Shown here: positions 9,701 to 24,700 of the stretch, piece by piece
Layout: the number at the start of each line of letters is the position of its first letter
Numbering within the stretch: position 1 is the first letter of the stretch
NCBI GenBank assembly: GCA_023053575.1
Contig: JAKZAP010000016.1
Coordinates: forward strand, 9,854,046-9,918,045
Direction: 5' to 3'
Origin: Branchinecta lynchi
Taxonomy: Eukaryota > Arthropoda > Branchiopoda > Anostraca > Branchinectidae
DNA: 64,000 bases
Notes under the pieces: model-generated
Seen by the model: only the letters and a program-made list of their open reading frames with translations
Databases searched by the model: none
Told to the model about the DNA's origin: nothing
Translations under genes and position numbers: made by a program

Positions 9701-12700
9701 GCTGATGTAGGACAACATTGTTGAAAAATTCACAATGTTAACAGGCTTGTTAATCCCATACACTATTGAAAGTCTATTAACTGCAAACATCAGGATATTA
9801 GATTTATTCACCAATTTATGTTTTAGGCTCCTTGAATCTGGTGAAAACAGTGACGCAGTATTCGTTGTGCATGAAGTACAATTCCCTGTACATCGCTCTA
9901 TCCTTTCTGCTAGATGTGATTATTTTAAGGAAATGTTTCAGAGTAAATGGAAACTAAGACGTACCATCAAGTTGAACAACAGTTTAGTAAGTGCCATTCC
10001 TACTTGTAGGTAGGGTTTCCGCTCCCAGAAGGGCCAAGCTAGATTTTAAAGGAACCCTCGCATTATTTACTGTTTATGTCCTAGTTGAATACTTTAAGAT
10101 TAGACTCTGCTTTTAACAAACTACCCACCACTTTTGCTGTTTAAAGCCTTTTTCCAGACCCATTGACTTATAGCAAAGACGGGGGAAAAGTTTGCTGATT
10201 GTGGAGTTCATTGTCTTCCCCCTTGATCAGAATTAGTTTTTCACACTTTGACTGTGGCGTCATAGGTGACGTTTGATCAATTAGAATAAAATGTTCAGTA
10301 CATAGAATTCCTTTTAAAATTCTTTAATTATGTGACAGTTAGTTTTCGTTCGTTCATTTTATTCGTGTTCGCTCGAGCCCTGCTCTCACGAGCGGAATTT
10401 TTTGTATGATATGATTTACGTTTGTGAAGAAAAATAACCTTGAATCATTTTGATTTGTTTTATATTTAAGAAGTTAAAACCAAGTAAGTAAAATCTAAGC
10501 TAGTAAAATTTTAGTAAAACCAATTAAATTTTTTGTCTGTCCAGAGTAGAGCACGCAGAGGACCATTTACCTGGTTTCTTAGCTGCACGTCATCTTTGGG
10601 AAATCGATGAAACTTAAGAGAGGGGGAAAAGGTAGCCGAGAAATCATTCTAGCGCACGATATCCTTGCAATTAAATGAGAACAACACACCGTGAGCCATT
10701 GGTTCCATCAAGTTTTCTAAGCCTATTGAACCTCTCCATTTACGCTTCGTATCAGATTATTATTTTGACAGCCGCAGCAGCATTCTTCTTGTTCTATTGA
10801 GTGTTGTCGCTGGGACACGTGGTATCCCGACCCCAAAAGAGATAGAAAACCGTGATTTTCGGTTTTTTTTTTTTATCAGCAGTTATTCCTCTAAGATGAT
10901 GTGATGTGACTTTTGTCTCAAAACAGAGACTGGAGTAGTAGGGAAATTTTCTTTTCATGAAAAAACGTGATATGACCACTTTTGGTCAGCATCGCCTCTG
11001 CAAAATGACACATCCTAACTTTATTTGTATGAACTTTGGTCGGGATCCCTGCTGCAACATATTTGGACGTTTCTCGAACAGAGGGATTCTTATGTCATAA
11101 AAACCGTGATTTCGGGGTTTTCTTGATCAGCTAGCTATCCCTAGATGGTGGGCGAGCGATAATTATAATTTCGGATATTTCGGTTGCACTCAGAGGCGTT
11201 ACTAGCCAAAATGTTTGTGGGGGGGGGGGGGGGCGAAGAATTTACCGACTGGCTGGTAATTTTACCGCCGTTTCTGCAGAAAAACTACTGTTTTCACATT
11301 TTTGAAAAAAATTGACTGATTTTCAGAAAAATCCACTGATTTTCAGAAAAAACGACTATTTTGACGAAAAATCGATCAATTTTCAGAAAAAAACGACGAA
11401 AATACTGATTTGACGAAAAATTGCAGCGCTTCGCGTCGACTCGGTTTTTTTTTTACCGACTGGCCAACATCATTGAGGGGGGGGGGGGCCTCCCCTCCCC
11501 CCAAAGTTTGCACTTCCGGCAAACCGTCCTCAGCAAAAAAAAACACAAAATAAATCATAAGATCCAACACAATATCGACAGAAAAACGATGCGGAACCAA
11601 CAAACCATGAAATGACATGTATAACGAATATTAAAATGTGTGTGGTAAAAGTGTATATGTACAAATTTGTGATTATTGACAATTCTGAGTTCTGTGTATT
11701 GTTTACAATTATTTCCTGGTAAGCGCATAACTAGCTGATCAAGAAAAAAAACCCGAAAATCACGGTTTTATATTTCTTTTGTAATGAGTGGTCAGCTTGG
11801 CTTCGAACCTCAGATCCCGACCCCTTTTCTGTTCGTTTTGTTCTTATCCTTGTGGGGTGTCACGACTGGGGGGTCCCCCCCCCCCCCCAATGCTGTAGGC
11901 CAGTCGGTAAAAAATAACCGAGTCGGCGCGAAGCGCGACTATTTTTCGTCAAAACAGTTAATTTTATTCATCAAAACTGTCGTTTTTTCTGAAAATTGGT
12001 CGAATTTTCGTCAAAACAGTCGGTTTTTCTGAAAATCAGTCGATTTTTTCAAAAATGTCATTTTTGTTGTTGAAAACAGTCGTTTTTTCTGCAAAAAAAA
12101 GTTGGTAAAATTACCAGCCTGTCGGTAACTGCCTCATCCCCCCCCCCCAAACATTTTGGCTAGTGACGCCTCTGCCTGGGATTGTCAACTTGGTCAACAG
12201 TATGGTCAACCTCGACTTAGAAATTGACGCTGGAAAGGTATGATATGGAAATTGACAAACGTATTTCTTCTAGGTTAAACCACATGCTTTCAGAACACTT
12301 TTGCGATATATCTACACGGCTAGACTTGATTCTCTGCTGGACGAAGTCGAAGATTGCATTAGACTTGCAAACCAGTGCAAACTTTTCGATTTCAGACATG
12401 AATTGGAAGAAGCAGTTAAAAAGGTGGATTCGTTTGGTGAGTTTTCACTACTTAGTTAAAGGACCTATCTCACTTATAATACTGACGAAACCTACTTCCT
12501 TAATCACTCCATATATTTCTAAACGCAGAGACCCCCATTTCGTACGGTACATTTTAACCCCTATAATACAACCACGCTGGTTTTCTCACTTGTAGTGCTT
12601 TGCTACCTTCGATGAGTATCACGCTGTTGACAGTTGTCTGGGAGAAGTTTTCCATCAGAAAAACCGGTTGCTTAAATTTTTTCCCCGTTTTCGCTAAAGT

Positions 12701-15700
12701 CAGCTGGTCGGAAAAGGCTTAAAACAGCCAAAACCGTGGATTATTTGTTGAAAGCACAGCCTACTTTTAAGTATTCAGATATTTTAAAATACTGTAAGTT
12801 GAAAAGTAAATAGTGCGAGGGGTCCTTTAACGAATCTTCCAAGTATCCTACCCAGTCTTCGCTTGCAGAAGGATGATACGGCCATTTATTTCCATGAGTA
12901 CGGTCCTTGCTGGACCCACTCAAATCAATCATGATGCTTCCTGTTCAATTTTGTTTGAGCTGATTTGTTAGAGCGCCAAGGGCACAGAGTAGAGACTAGA
13001 GACAACTTTACCATATTTTCTAAGGCCTCTTAAGTAATGCCCGAACCTCAGAGACCAATAGGCTAGACAGGATTTCCAGTTAATGCTCGCGGAAACCTTT
13101 TGTTGTTGTTTTTTTCCCAAAAGTTTGCTAAATATGACGATAGTCTTTCCGTTGTGATGAGCCTTTTTATTGAGTCGCCTCGCAAAATGCTCAGTTACCG
13201 GGAGCTTGCTTGACCTTCGGATTGCAAGACCTGATTTCCGGCACTTGACAGGTCGAATAGTCTCATCTCTCATGGATTTGAGGAATAAGAAATTACTTAT
13301 AAAATACCTATGTTAAGTAAGTTAAAACCAATATATATAGTATATAAAATACCAATATTTCCTCACAACTCAACATCTACCGTATCAGGTTGTTAGTTTA
13401 ACTGAAAAGGCATTGACTACACTGAAACATTTCTGCTCACCTGAGAGCGTGTTCCGCCCTTCTAATAATAGTTACTATTTTCGTTCCAATCTTGTAAAAA
13501 GTTACTACGCTGACCGTTCCAGCCTTCTCGAAATAGTTACTAATAGCACTAATAGTAACTATTGCTTACCATACCTACTGGGTAGCGTAGTAAGCGTGGT
13601 AACTACGAATCTCTGTAACGTGATTGGCCCGATTAGCCAGCGGCATGATATTTTGCCAAAAATAGAAAAAGTGTCCCAGCCTTGACTCCAATAAACCAAA
13701 ATTCGTGACGTCATGCGTAGTAACTACGGTAAGTAGGGTGGAACACGCCCTAAGAGATTTTGTATTGATTTACCCGGGGCTCTAGTAATGACATTCAGGT
13801 GTTCCACCCTTCTAACAATAATTACTATTAGTTACTATTTCCGTTCCATCCTCACGAAAAGTTACTACGCTGACCGCTCCAGCCTTCTCGGAATAGTAAC
13901 TAATAGTTACTATTTGCTTACCATGCTCGGGAGCATAGTAAGCGTAGTAACTACGCATCTCTGCAACGTGATTGGTCGAATTCGCCTGTGGCGGGATATC
14001 CAGCTGGAAAATAGAAAAATCGTTCCAGCCTTGACGGCAAAAAGCCAGAATCCGTGACGTCATGCGTAGTAACTGAATGAATGAATGAATATATTTATTA
14101 CCCATCTTTACATAAAAATGTCACTGATGGAGTATAAGAAAAGAAACGGCAAGTAGGATGGAACATGCTCTCAGTGTGGGCGCTGGCAATTCACCCAGAC
14201 CCGGAGAATTTAAATTTCAACGAAGGCCTGCATGCCCAGTGCTACAGGCTACAGATACGTAGCTCGGAAAAGCTACGAACAGGCCCGTATCCAGGAATTT
14301 ATTTCGGGGGGGGGGGGGGGGGGGGAGGGGTTGGCCTGCGGATCGGACAAAAAAGTCGAAAAAAGACATAGATCAGAGGGAAAAGCCTATAAAATTAGTA
14401 TTTTTGTATGTTTCGGGGGGGGGGGGTAGGGGGTTGAACCCCCTCCGCTCATTATGAAAATGATGTTAAGATATGTCTTGCAAGGAATCGGGCATTTTAC
14501 TTTGATCTTCGTCGATGGCTTACATTTGTAGCAGGTAAATAAGTAATTAAGTAATTTACTTATAACCCGCCGTTTTCAGAAAGTGGAGTAAATGAAGAAA
14601 GTAAATAAAACACATAAACATACACAAAAAGACACTTAATTTCAATCGTCGGCCAGGAAGCAGTGTAGAAGGTCGTGCGCTGGTTGGGTTCTGTTGTCAA
14701 TGATTTTTGATAGCGACGAAGAAACATCCAAAAGGGTAACACTTGCATCTTGAATTTTGAACTTCTCCGTCAAAGTATGGTTACGGCATAATTTCAACAA
14801 GTGGAGCAGGTGCTTTGCATATTTAAAATAACATGATCTCATCTTTTTTATCTCCTTCTTTCGCAGAATATGAGTGTCACCAAAACGAAATAGTATAGAA
14901 GGAGTGCAGAAGGTATATAAATATTTCAAGCGTGTAGGGACATGCACACAGAGGTACCACAAATTCGAAACAATAAGGTCATTTGATTAAATCGATTATC
15001 TGTGGATAACGACACACGAAGTAACACTTTTGAATCGGGTTTTCAGGATTATTTAGTGCATAAGTGATGTGTAACCAGCGGGTCTCAGCATATTTAGTTA
15101 AAGTTCAAATCAAATCAAATCATTTAATGTAAACAAGATACAGTCTCTCATAGGCATAGCCCAAAGTCTCTCATAGGCATAGCCCAAAGTTGAATCACAG
15201 TAGGGCTTGTACATGCTCATAAGGTGGAAATTGGGATAAGGGTATTGAAAACGACAAACTAGTTGAAAAGCGATATTAGGGTCGTGTGTGCTCGTTGCCG
15301 GTGCTATGTTGACCTACCTATCCTGGGGGATGATGGTCTATCTCTTCCCACATCTGGTATTGTTCTGCTGATGTCAGCTAGTTCGCTTTCCGTCCCAGAC
15401 CTAGAATCAGTGTTCAGAATTCGTAGAATATAACACTTAAAACAGTTTTACACCACTTGAAACAAATTTCACTGCGTTTGCAGTTTCAACGATTCCAGCT
15501 GCCTATTTCGGTGTCTTTATGGCAAGATAACGCTTGAAAAGGGATTGTTTGTAGGGTATCTGATTCAGAGTCTACTTTGTTGCTGCTATAATTAAAATAA
15601 ACATATGGATTTTAAAGTAGGCCTATACAGTACTAGTAGTGTACAATAATGTAATGTCTCTTTTTTTTGTTCGTTACTCTCTTCTTTACTCCGTTTTGTT

Positions 15701-18700
15701 CTAAGCGAAAAATACGGGTAATAAATACTTCACTTACTTACTTACTTAAGCCGCATTCGATTTAGCCTTGTCCCGGTCCTGTTTCAGTCCTGTCAGCCAA
15801 ATTCCGTTTTATTTAACTGCCTTGTCCGGGATTTAAAATCCTGTCTCGGTTAGATTTCTTAACTGCGGTTTATTTGAGATGCTTGTCCGTTGAGTCGTTC
15901 ACGTGGCAAGACCAAATTAAATGGTTTTAAACCGTGACAAGGCAGTAACTAGAAGACAGGAAGGACTCAAATCGAACGCAGCTTTAATAATAAAAAAGTA
16001 GTTGACAGAAATTAGTCATGTAATGAAATAAAGGCTTGATTATGAATTAGCGTAAGTACGTTAAGTAAGGAATTTTAATGTTTTGACAATAGTTTTTAAC
16101 GTTACGGTGTGGAGGCGGGAAGACGTAGCCACTCTCATTGCTTCACTCCATTGTGGGGGAGAAGAAAAAGAAGCTGCGCGGGCATCAAAAATGGGAATCG
16201 TTATCCCTAAAATATAAGCCATCTCATTGGCTCTCAAGTTAGACCTACTTAAAGCCAACCAGACTCCAATAAGAAGGTTCTCAGAGCCATCTACTCAGGC
16301 ACCGGTTTCCCATGCATGGATGTTTAAAGGACACCTTGCACTATTTACTGTTTCCTTTCCACTATTCTTAAAGGACCTGTCTTACCTGTAATACTAACAC
16401 AACCTACTTCCACAATCACTCCATGTATTTCTAAACCCGGAGACCCCAGTTTCGTACGGTACATTCTAACCCCTCTAACAAAACCACGCTGATTTCCTCA
16501 CTTGCCGTGTTTTGCTACCTTCAATGTGTATCACGATGTCGACGGTTGTCTGCGAGAAACTTTTCCATCAGAAAAACCCGTTATGTAAATTGTTTCCCTG
16601 TTTCTCGGAACGGTTTTGGAAAAGGCTTCAAACAGCAAAAACCGTTTGTTATGTGTTGAAATCACAGCATATTTTTAAAGTATTCAAATATTTTAAAATA
16701 CTGTACGTTGAAGAGTACATAGTGCGAGGGGTCCTTTAAATAGCTGAATACCGCTTTTTAACAAATTATCCACGGCTTTTGCTGTTCTAAGCCTCTCTCC
16801 TGGTCCATTAACTTTAGGGAGAAACATGGAAAAATCTACTTAATCTGTTTTTCTCACGATAAAGACAGTTGTCGGAAGCATGCTACGCAGCGAAATAATC
16901 TAAGGCAAGAGCGAAAATCACTGAGTTGTCGTTAGGGCGGGGGGGGGGGGGGTATATACTTCATTAATTTTCGGGTCTCCGGGTATAAGAACGGCTGGAG
17001 AGATTACGGAAGTAACTTGTGTTGGCATTATAGATACAGCAGGTCCCTTAAGCCCTGCCGGAAAATTTCAGGAAATTTCGCCTTTTAAAGTGAAGGAAGT
17101 GCAGAACAACTCTGATGTTTGCATCTGCCTAGCAGTGAGCAACCCCTCGGTCAATCCACTTTGCAAAGGCTATTCTACAACCCTTATTGAGTTCCAGTTG
17201 TCTACACTGCCCTACTGTGGGGCTGTAGGCTTTACCACACCCTGAAAGCAGCCATCTACCGGGAGTGAAGAAAAATATTGAGTATGGACAAGACTGCAGA
17301 TATAATAATAATACAATTGCCCCAAAAAGGCTTTCGCCTCTATGTAACTTTATTTCCACGTAGTGGGCGATGATTGAAAATCATGGACCCTTAGTCAGGC
17401 TTCACGCATGCTTTGTCAGAACTGACCAGTTAAGAAAGCTACTTAATAGCGTTTTCCCCGAGAAAAAAAATCTCTTGAGACTTGAAAGAAATGGAATACT
17501 TATCCTTGACTTATCCTAGTACTAACCCACACTTCTCCGTGGTCGATCTGTCATTATTCGCGAACCTATAATTCCGTACGATAAATCTGATCCATCTTGA
17601 TGATGTTTGATCGATTTTCGATCCTACCGCGTTTTGCTATTTTCGAGATACTTTGTCTCCTGCGAACGGTATCTTCATAACTTCTATCTTCATGATATAG
17701 GAACCGAGATGTTGAAAAATGGTTTAAAAGGTGTGTGTTATTTTATAAATTTATCTAGCGATTTGAAAGTAGGAAAAATTATAAAGAATTTTGGAAGAAA
17801 TAGTAGTAGCCTCCTTTTCGTGGCACGCTGCAGGTCCACTTATCGGCCGCTTCTGCTAAATGGCGTTTTCGCACTGCAGTGCTTCCGAGGAAGACGTGAG
17901 CGCTTCAGTCGAGAAGAAATCTTGCATGCAGCGAATCCTAAAACGTATCTTGTGCATAAGCAAAGAACTGCTGCAGCAGCGATGCGGCAGCACTATTGCA
18001 ACAAAAACGAGGCTGTGATATCGGTAGTGGCAACTAGCAGTATATTAGCGGACTACCCTGACACTGGGGGTATAGAATATACCCCCAGAATATGCCTGGA
18101 TGTGTCCCGCAAGACCACCATAATGTTTAATCACCCACCAGTCAGTCAGTTGTGTGGATGTTGTTGGAGAGTCCTGCCGCCCAAGGCGTTCCAGTTCACT
18201 AACAGAAATCCATCCGTTTGAACACATTTTTTTAGTCGTTTCCGGAAGTTCCGGAAATTAAACTGAAAGTGGAAGCGTGTTTTGGAACTTTGAAGGGAGA
18301 AGCCGTATTAGCTTACAACATTCGTAAGGATTGAACATGATCCCAGGCTATCTTTATTTGAATTAAAACAGTTAGTCGATATATACAGTTAGTTAAGATA
18401 TTTAAAGTTTAACTGAAAAGCAAACTTATTTTTGTGTCATTTAATTGAATACACTGAATTATTGGGATTCTGCAAAGGGATTTTTTTTTTCCACTATCTG
18501 CTCTGGCCATGACGTTCAGAACATCTGCGGCCGTCCCCACAGCGTAAATTCTACGAAGGCGCGGGAAATTTCAATCTCAACACAAACGTGGCTTTTCAGT
18601 GGGCAGTGGTGAGATTAGTAAAGATTGCTTAGTGCTTGAAAAGAAAAAAAAATCATAAATCTTTCTCATAAGGCATACAACAAAACTACAAGCGCATAGA

Positions 18701-21700
18701 GGTACGACAAATCACACAGAAATTCCACTATTTGAAAATCGATATTCGTGAATACTCTTGACGACTATCTCTCCTTGCCGACGGGTACCTAGCGGAAGAA
18801 AGGAAGAAGTGGTGTCACAGCTGCTCCCAGAGATCGCCGTGATTGCTTGAAACAGGATTTGAGTCTTGAGTTTGAGTCGTTACGGAAACGCTTACTCCTT
18901 CTTGAGGATCATTGACGTGTTTTGGACAAGTCATCTGGAGTATAGCGGGTCAACAAAGTAACGCATTTTCAGCTGGTCTTCAAGCCAATTTAAGTGAATA
19001 AGTGATGGGTAACTGTGACTGTCCAGCTTTAACACAACACCTTCAGCTGCTATTCCAAATTTTTTTATGCCAGGGTTTGGTTCTGAATAGTTTCCTTTTG
19101 GGTACTATAACATCGGTGATTAAGCGAGGGATAGACGCGGACCTTTGCAAAAGCTATCGGCCAATTACAGTTTCTTGTACTATACAAAATCCTGGAATAC
19201 GTCCTTCTTACAGAAATAGTTGAAAAATGTCGCTTTGGTTCGATGCAGTTTGGATTCCGTTCGAGCGCCAGTTGTGCGCACGCTCATCACATATTGACAA
19301 AAATGATGAAACAGGCTACCCGTGACAAATCTTCTATACATATATGTTCTATAGATATAGCTGGTGCTTTTGACAATATAACGCATTCTCGGGCCCTATT
19401 TTCTCTCATTACTTCTGGCGTGAATCTGTCTGTTGTCTATCTGTTAAAATTTTGGTATGGTCATTCTTTAGTCAGGTTCAAATGGCAAGGAGAGAGTATT
19501 CCTGTCCGAACTGGGGTTCACCAAGATACATCTTCAGATCTGCCATATCTTCTTGTCTCGATTCTTTGCATCCTGCTTACTTCTATAAAGACTATGCCTT
19601 CAGCTACATAGCCTACGCGGACGACATGCTCTTAGTAAGCCGTAGCCGATCCACACTCGCAAAAAAATGTAAGTAAGCTGTCTTTTGAACTTCTCGAAAT
19701 TGGTCTTGAAGTTAACCTGTCAAAATGTGAGTACCTGCATTTCAACCCTTCGTCAAATGGTTCGAATGCATCCAAAGCTTCTAAATCTCTTGGATCGTTC
19801 ATCGTCAAATCAACAGACTCTCTATGGTGGCTCGGCACAACGTTCAGATCTTCATTGTCAAAGTTTTGCTCTTCGGTTGTTCAAGAAGTTTATAAATCAA
19901 TCCGTAGCGCCTATGGGCGCATCGTCCCCAACCGGTGGCGCTATAATCGTAAAGCTTTGGGAAATTTGTACAGCACCTTTTGCGCTCCTTCTATACTATT
20001 TCCTTCTGGCGTCTCTCATGTTCTGCGAAAGAAGGAGATTAAAAAGATGAAATCATGTTATTTTAAATATGCGAAGCACCTGCTCCACTTGTCGAAATTA
20101 TGTCATAACCATACATTGACGGAGAAATTCAGAATTCAAGATGCAAGTGTTACCCTTTTGGATGTTTCCTCATCGCTTTCAAAAATCATGGACAACAAGG
20201 CCCAACCAGCGCACGACTTCGTCCACTACTTCCTGACCGAAGATTGAAAATTAAGTGTCTTTTTCTGTGTGGTTATGTGTTTTGTTTATTTTCTTTATTT
20301 TCTTCATTTACTCCGCCTTTTCAAAATGGCGGGTCATTAATAAATACTTACTTACTTACTTACTAGTTTGTCCTATATCAGCCCTTTTCGGTTAAATTTA
20401 AATACCAATGAGTCGTTTTCATAAAAAAAAAGGACGCGGGTACGATCGTCAATGTACGTTATCACATCCAAAGAAGGCCGAAGGCGTGAACCCACGGCAC
20501 AGAGAGGTAGTGGAGAAAAATAACGACAAACTTGAAATCCTTGACGAGGACCTATCGGAGGGCTAGTCCAGCAGCCGCGATTGCTCCAATATCGTTTTAA
20601 ATCCAAGCTCCACCTTCCAGATTTTTCTTCCGGATTCCAGACATCCGTTCTTTCAAGATGGATCTGAAACATGGACCCAGGCTGAAAGGTTGACACCCCA
20701 CATCCGCGAATCGCAACAGTTTCAAATAGGCCACACGTTTAGAAAAATAAATAACCAATGAGCGATCAACCGGGTAGGAAAAAGAGGAAGAGTGATTGCG
20801 GAGCCAGAAGATATTTCAAGTGACATCAAAGAAACGTTGAAGGATAATAGACTTAGCTATAATCATTAACATGAGATTTCGGATGGGTTGGCTTGACTGC
20901 GTACGGAAGCCCCGGGTATCTGGAAGTCAGAAAGGTGCTTCTAAATAGGCATGGTCTTCCTGCAGTTGGCGGCTTTCGTCAGAGCCGGGACATTCACGTT
21001 AATCTTTGTTGCCTTCCGAAAATTGGCGCGAAGTCCATTGCCAGTAATGTGTAGCACAAGCGATATCGCCGAAAGTGTCATGTCGTGCTGTCAACGTCAA
21101 CGTGCTGTCAGTGTCAATGTCAACGCTCATCAAATTACTCTATGGCAGATCAGCGAAAAGAAAAGAAGAAGGCGAATGTTGCACTGTCAAAAGTTTGAAA
21201 TCAGACAACACTTTGCTGATCCTTGTTTCAAATCTTAAGACAATATATCTGTTACGACGATATATCTATTAGGACTCTTTTAAATGTTTCCTTTCGCGAA
21301 ACGTAACATTTAAAAGTAACAAATAACATAACTTTTGTCTTTAAACATAACACGTAAAAGGGTCATAACAGATATATTGTCGTGACGTTTAACACATGGA
21401 TGCGCAAATATGTGATAACTGTCATTATAAACTTCTGACGGTGGGCGGTCCGCAAAATTCTTCCCTCGTCTGTGTATTTCGTGATGACAGGCGTCACGAA
21501 TCGGGGAGGGGACAACTAGAACAACTATTCTGTTAAGTAAAGACGTTTATACTGGCAGCGCTGGCAGAGGTGATCATGGTACTCATAATTATGTGTGCTT
21601 CTTATACCCCAGAGGGGTACCACTATACGGCAGTGTCTATCGTTCCCCTATCTGGGAATCGATACTCCACAAGCTATTGTTCCCCGTTTGTCGGGGAATC

Positions 21701-24700
21701 GATGTGTCAGGAGCTAATGTTCCCCGACAAATCGGGGAATCAACTTGCCCAGGGCTAATCTTCCCCGCCAAGTCGTGGAATCGATGTGCACTGGGCTAAC
21801 ATTCCCCGAGTACTCGGGGAACCGAAGTGTCCAGAGCTAATGTTCCCTCATAATCAAGTAATTGATTTAGAGATCGGGGAATCCAAATGACAGGGGCTAC
21901 TGTTCCCCGACATGCAAATAATTGATTTTTAGATCGGGGAACCGAAGTGTGACGGGCTAATGTTCCCCGACATGCAAATATTGATTTTGTTGAGTTGAGG
22001 TCGGGGAATCTAAATGCCTGGGGATTTTTAGATCGGGGAATCGAAGTGTGACGGGCTAATGTTCCCCGACATGCAAATATTGACTTTGTTGAGTTCTGGT
22101 CGGGGAATCGAAGTGTCCAGAGCTAATGTTCCATCATGTTCAAATAATCGATTTAGAGATTGGGGAATCGAGGTGTGAGGGGTTAATGTTCCTCGACATG
22201 CAAATATTTATTTTGTTGAGTTGAGGTCGGGGGATCCAAATACCAGGGGCTAATGTTCCCTCATAATCAAATAATCAATTTTGAGATCGGGGAATCGAAG
22301 TGTGAGGGGCTAATGTTCCGCCACATGCAAATAAGGATTTTGTTAAGTTGAGGTCGGGGAATCCAATTGCCAGGAAATAATGTTCCCCGATAAGCAATGA
22401 TGGTTCTTTAGGTCTGGGAATTGAATCATCCAGAGCCAATGTTACCGCATACTCAAATGGCCTGGCACTTGGATTCCTCGATCTCAATTCAACAAAATCA
22501 GTATTTGCATGTCGGGGAACATTAGCCGCTCACACTTCGATTCCCCAATCTCTAGATCGATTATTCGATTATGAGGGAACATTAGCTCTGGACACTTCGA
22601 TTCCCCGACATCAAAAGCCATTATTACTTATCGGGCAACATTAGCCCCTGGCACTTGGATTCCCGACCAGATCATCAAAATCAATATTTGCATGTCGGGC
22701 AACATTAGCCCCTCGCACTTCGGTTCCCCGATCTCTATATCGATTATTTGATTATGAGGGAACATTAGCTCTGGACACGTCGATTCCCCGACATTAAAAG
22801 CCATTATTACTTATCGGGGAACATTAGCCCCTGGCACTTGGATTCCCTGACCAGAACTCAACAAAATCAATATTTGCATGTCGAGGAACATTAGCCCCTT
22901 ACACTTCGATTCCCCGATCTCTAAATTGATTATTTGATTATGAGGGAACATTAGCTCTGGACACTTCGGCTCCCCGAGTACTCGGGGAATGTTAGCCCAG
23001 GGCACATCGATTCCCCGACTTGGGGGGGAAGATTAGCCCTGGGCAAGTGGATTCCCTGATCTGTTGGGGAACATTAGCTCCTGACACATCGATTCCCCGA
23101 CAAACGGGGAACAATAGCTTGTGGAGTATCGATTCCCAGATAGGGGAACGATAGACACTGCCACCAGCAGGGGCGTCGCAAGTGCATTTTCGGTGGGGGG
23201 GTGCAGAGCCAAAATTTTACCGAATCTTTCAAAAATTTTACCGAATCCTAGAACTAAGAATTCGAGCTTTAAATTATGGAACAGAAACAATTACGTAGGA
23301 AGAGTAACAATAAAAGGCAGTATGAACGACGATAAGCCAACTATTAGGCGGCGTTTTGGCGAAGGCCACATGGAGAATATGTTGCCGGGCATGATTGCAG
23401 TATAGCCAATATAAATCTAGCGCCGCAGGCTAAAATTTTCGAAATCCATTATTTTTTGTTTTATAGGCTAAAATTTAACTGCTTCTCTTACAAATTCTAT
23501 CATTTACTGTTGATGAAATACCGAGACTCATGTTCCAGAAAACGCTTGGAGCAACGTTCCGGCAGCAGCAGCAACTGTAGTCTAGTGAATATACTACCTA
23601 TGATAACATAAAGTGAGCGCCGCAGGCGAAATTTTTGTTTGCTTTTTCCTGCCAAATTTAATTTCCATACAAAGTCTAGCTTTTAATGTTTCGAAATCTC
23701 AATCCTAAACTGGCTTAAAACCCCCGTCAAATGACGCGCCCTTCCACAAAATAGAGAATATTACGAAAAGTGCTGCAGGCGGAATTTTCGAAATATTTAG
23801 GATTTGACATTCTTTTTTGGGATCCAAAATAAAAGTAAGGACTATCGATGATATCACAGATCATCCCTTTTGTCTGCGACCAGCGCTTCACTCGACCTCT
23901 TCTGAGTTTCGAGGTTCGTGGTAACTTCCGAATCCTGGCAATTACAACGAATAAGTTACCAAATCACAGTTATTATACCGAATAAGTTTAGACCGATAGC
24001 GTGTTTGGGATTCTGTATAACCACCGTATCCCGGTTATTATACCGAATTGTTTTGATATCGAAAAAGTACCGAACAATATTTATATTCGGTATTCTTTCG
24101 GCGAAACTGCAACAAAGTCAGGATTCGTGGTTAACTTCCTAATCCTGGAAATTATACTTAATAAATTACCGAATCCCAATCATGATACCGAATAATGTTG
24201 AACCAATAGCTTATTCGGGAGTCTGTGTAACTACGGAATCTCCATAAATATACCGAATAGTTCCGGCATCGAATTATTACCAAATGATTTCTGTAAATTC
24301 TCTCACCAAATTCGTGATAACTACCGAATACTGGCAATTATACCGAATCCCGATCATTATACCGAAGAGATGTGTACAGATAGCCTATTTAGGATTCTGT
24401 ATAACTACCGAATCCCCGTAAATCGAAAAAATACCGAACAATTTTAGTAAAATGTTGGGCCTCCGGCCCAAAATTTTACCGAATCTCAAAAAGGTGGGGG
24501 GTGCTGCACCCCCCGCACCCCCCCCCCCTTGCGACGCCCCTGGCCACCAGTATACAGTACTTTGGTAACTAAACAAATCAGCATTCCATTTTAACCTAAT
24601 TTTTTTGCATACTGGGTATCCCTTTGTGAAATAAGGGGTACCCAGACACATGAGTACCATTCACCCACGCCAGCATGCAGTAGTGTCTGAGCTTGTTTAT

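Noticed and set aside
11853..12174. 8-bp target duplication for the second 316-bp-type element
   Set aside because: The flanking bases TATCCTTG and CCTGGGAT do not match.
21612..23159. CRISPR-like array of GTTCCCCGA repeats
   Set aside because: Units are uneven, diverged and inverted in the middle, with no uniform spacers, and the host is a eukaryote.
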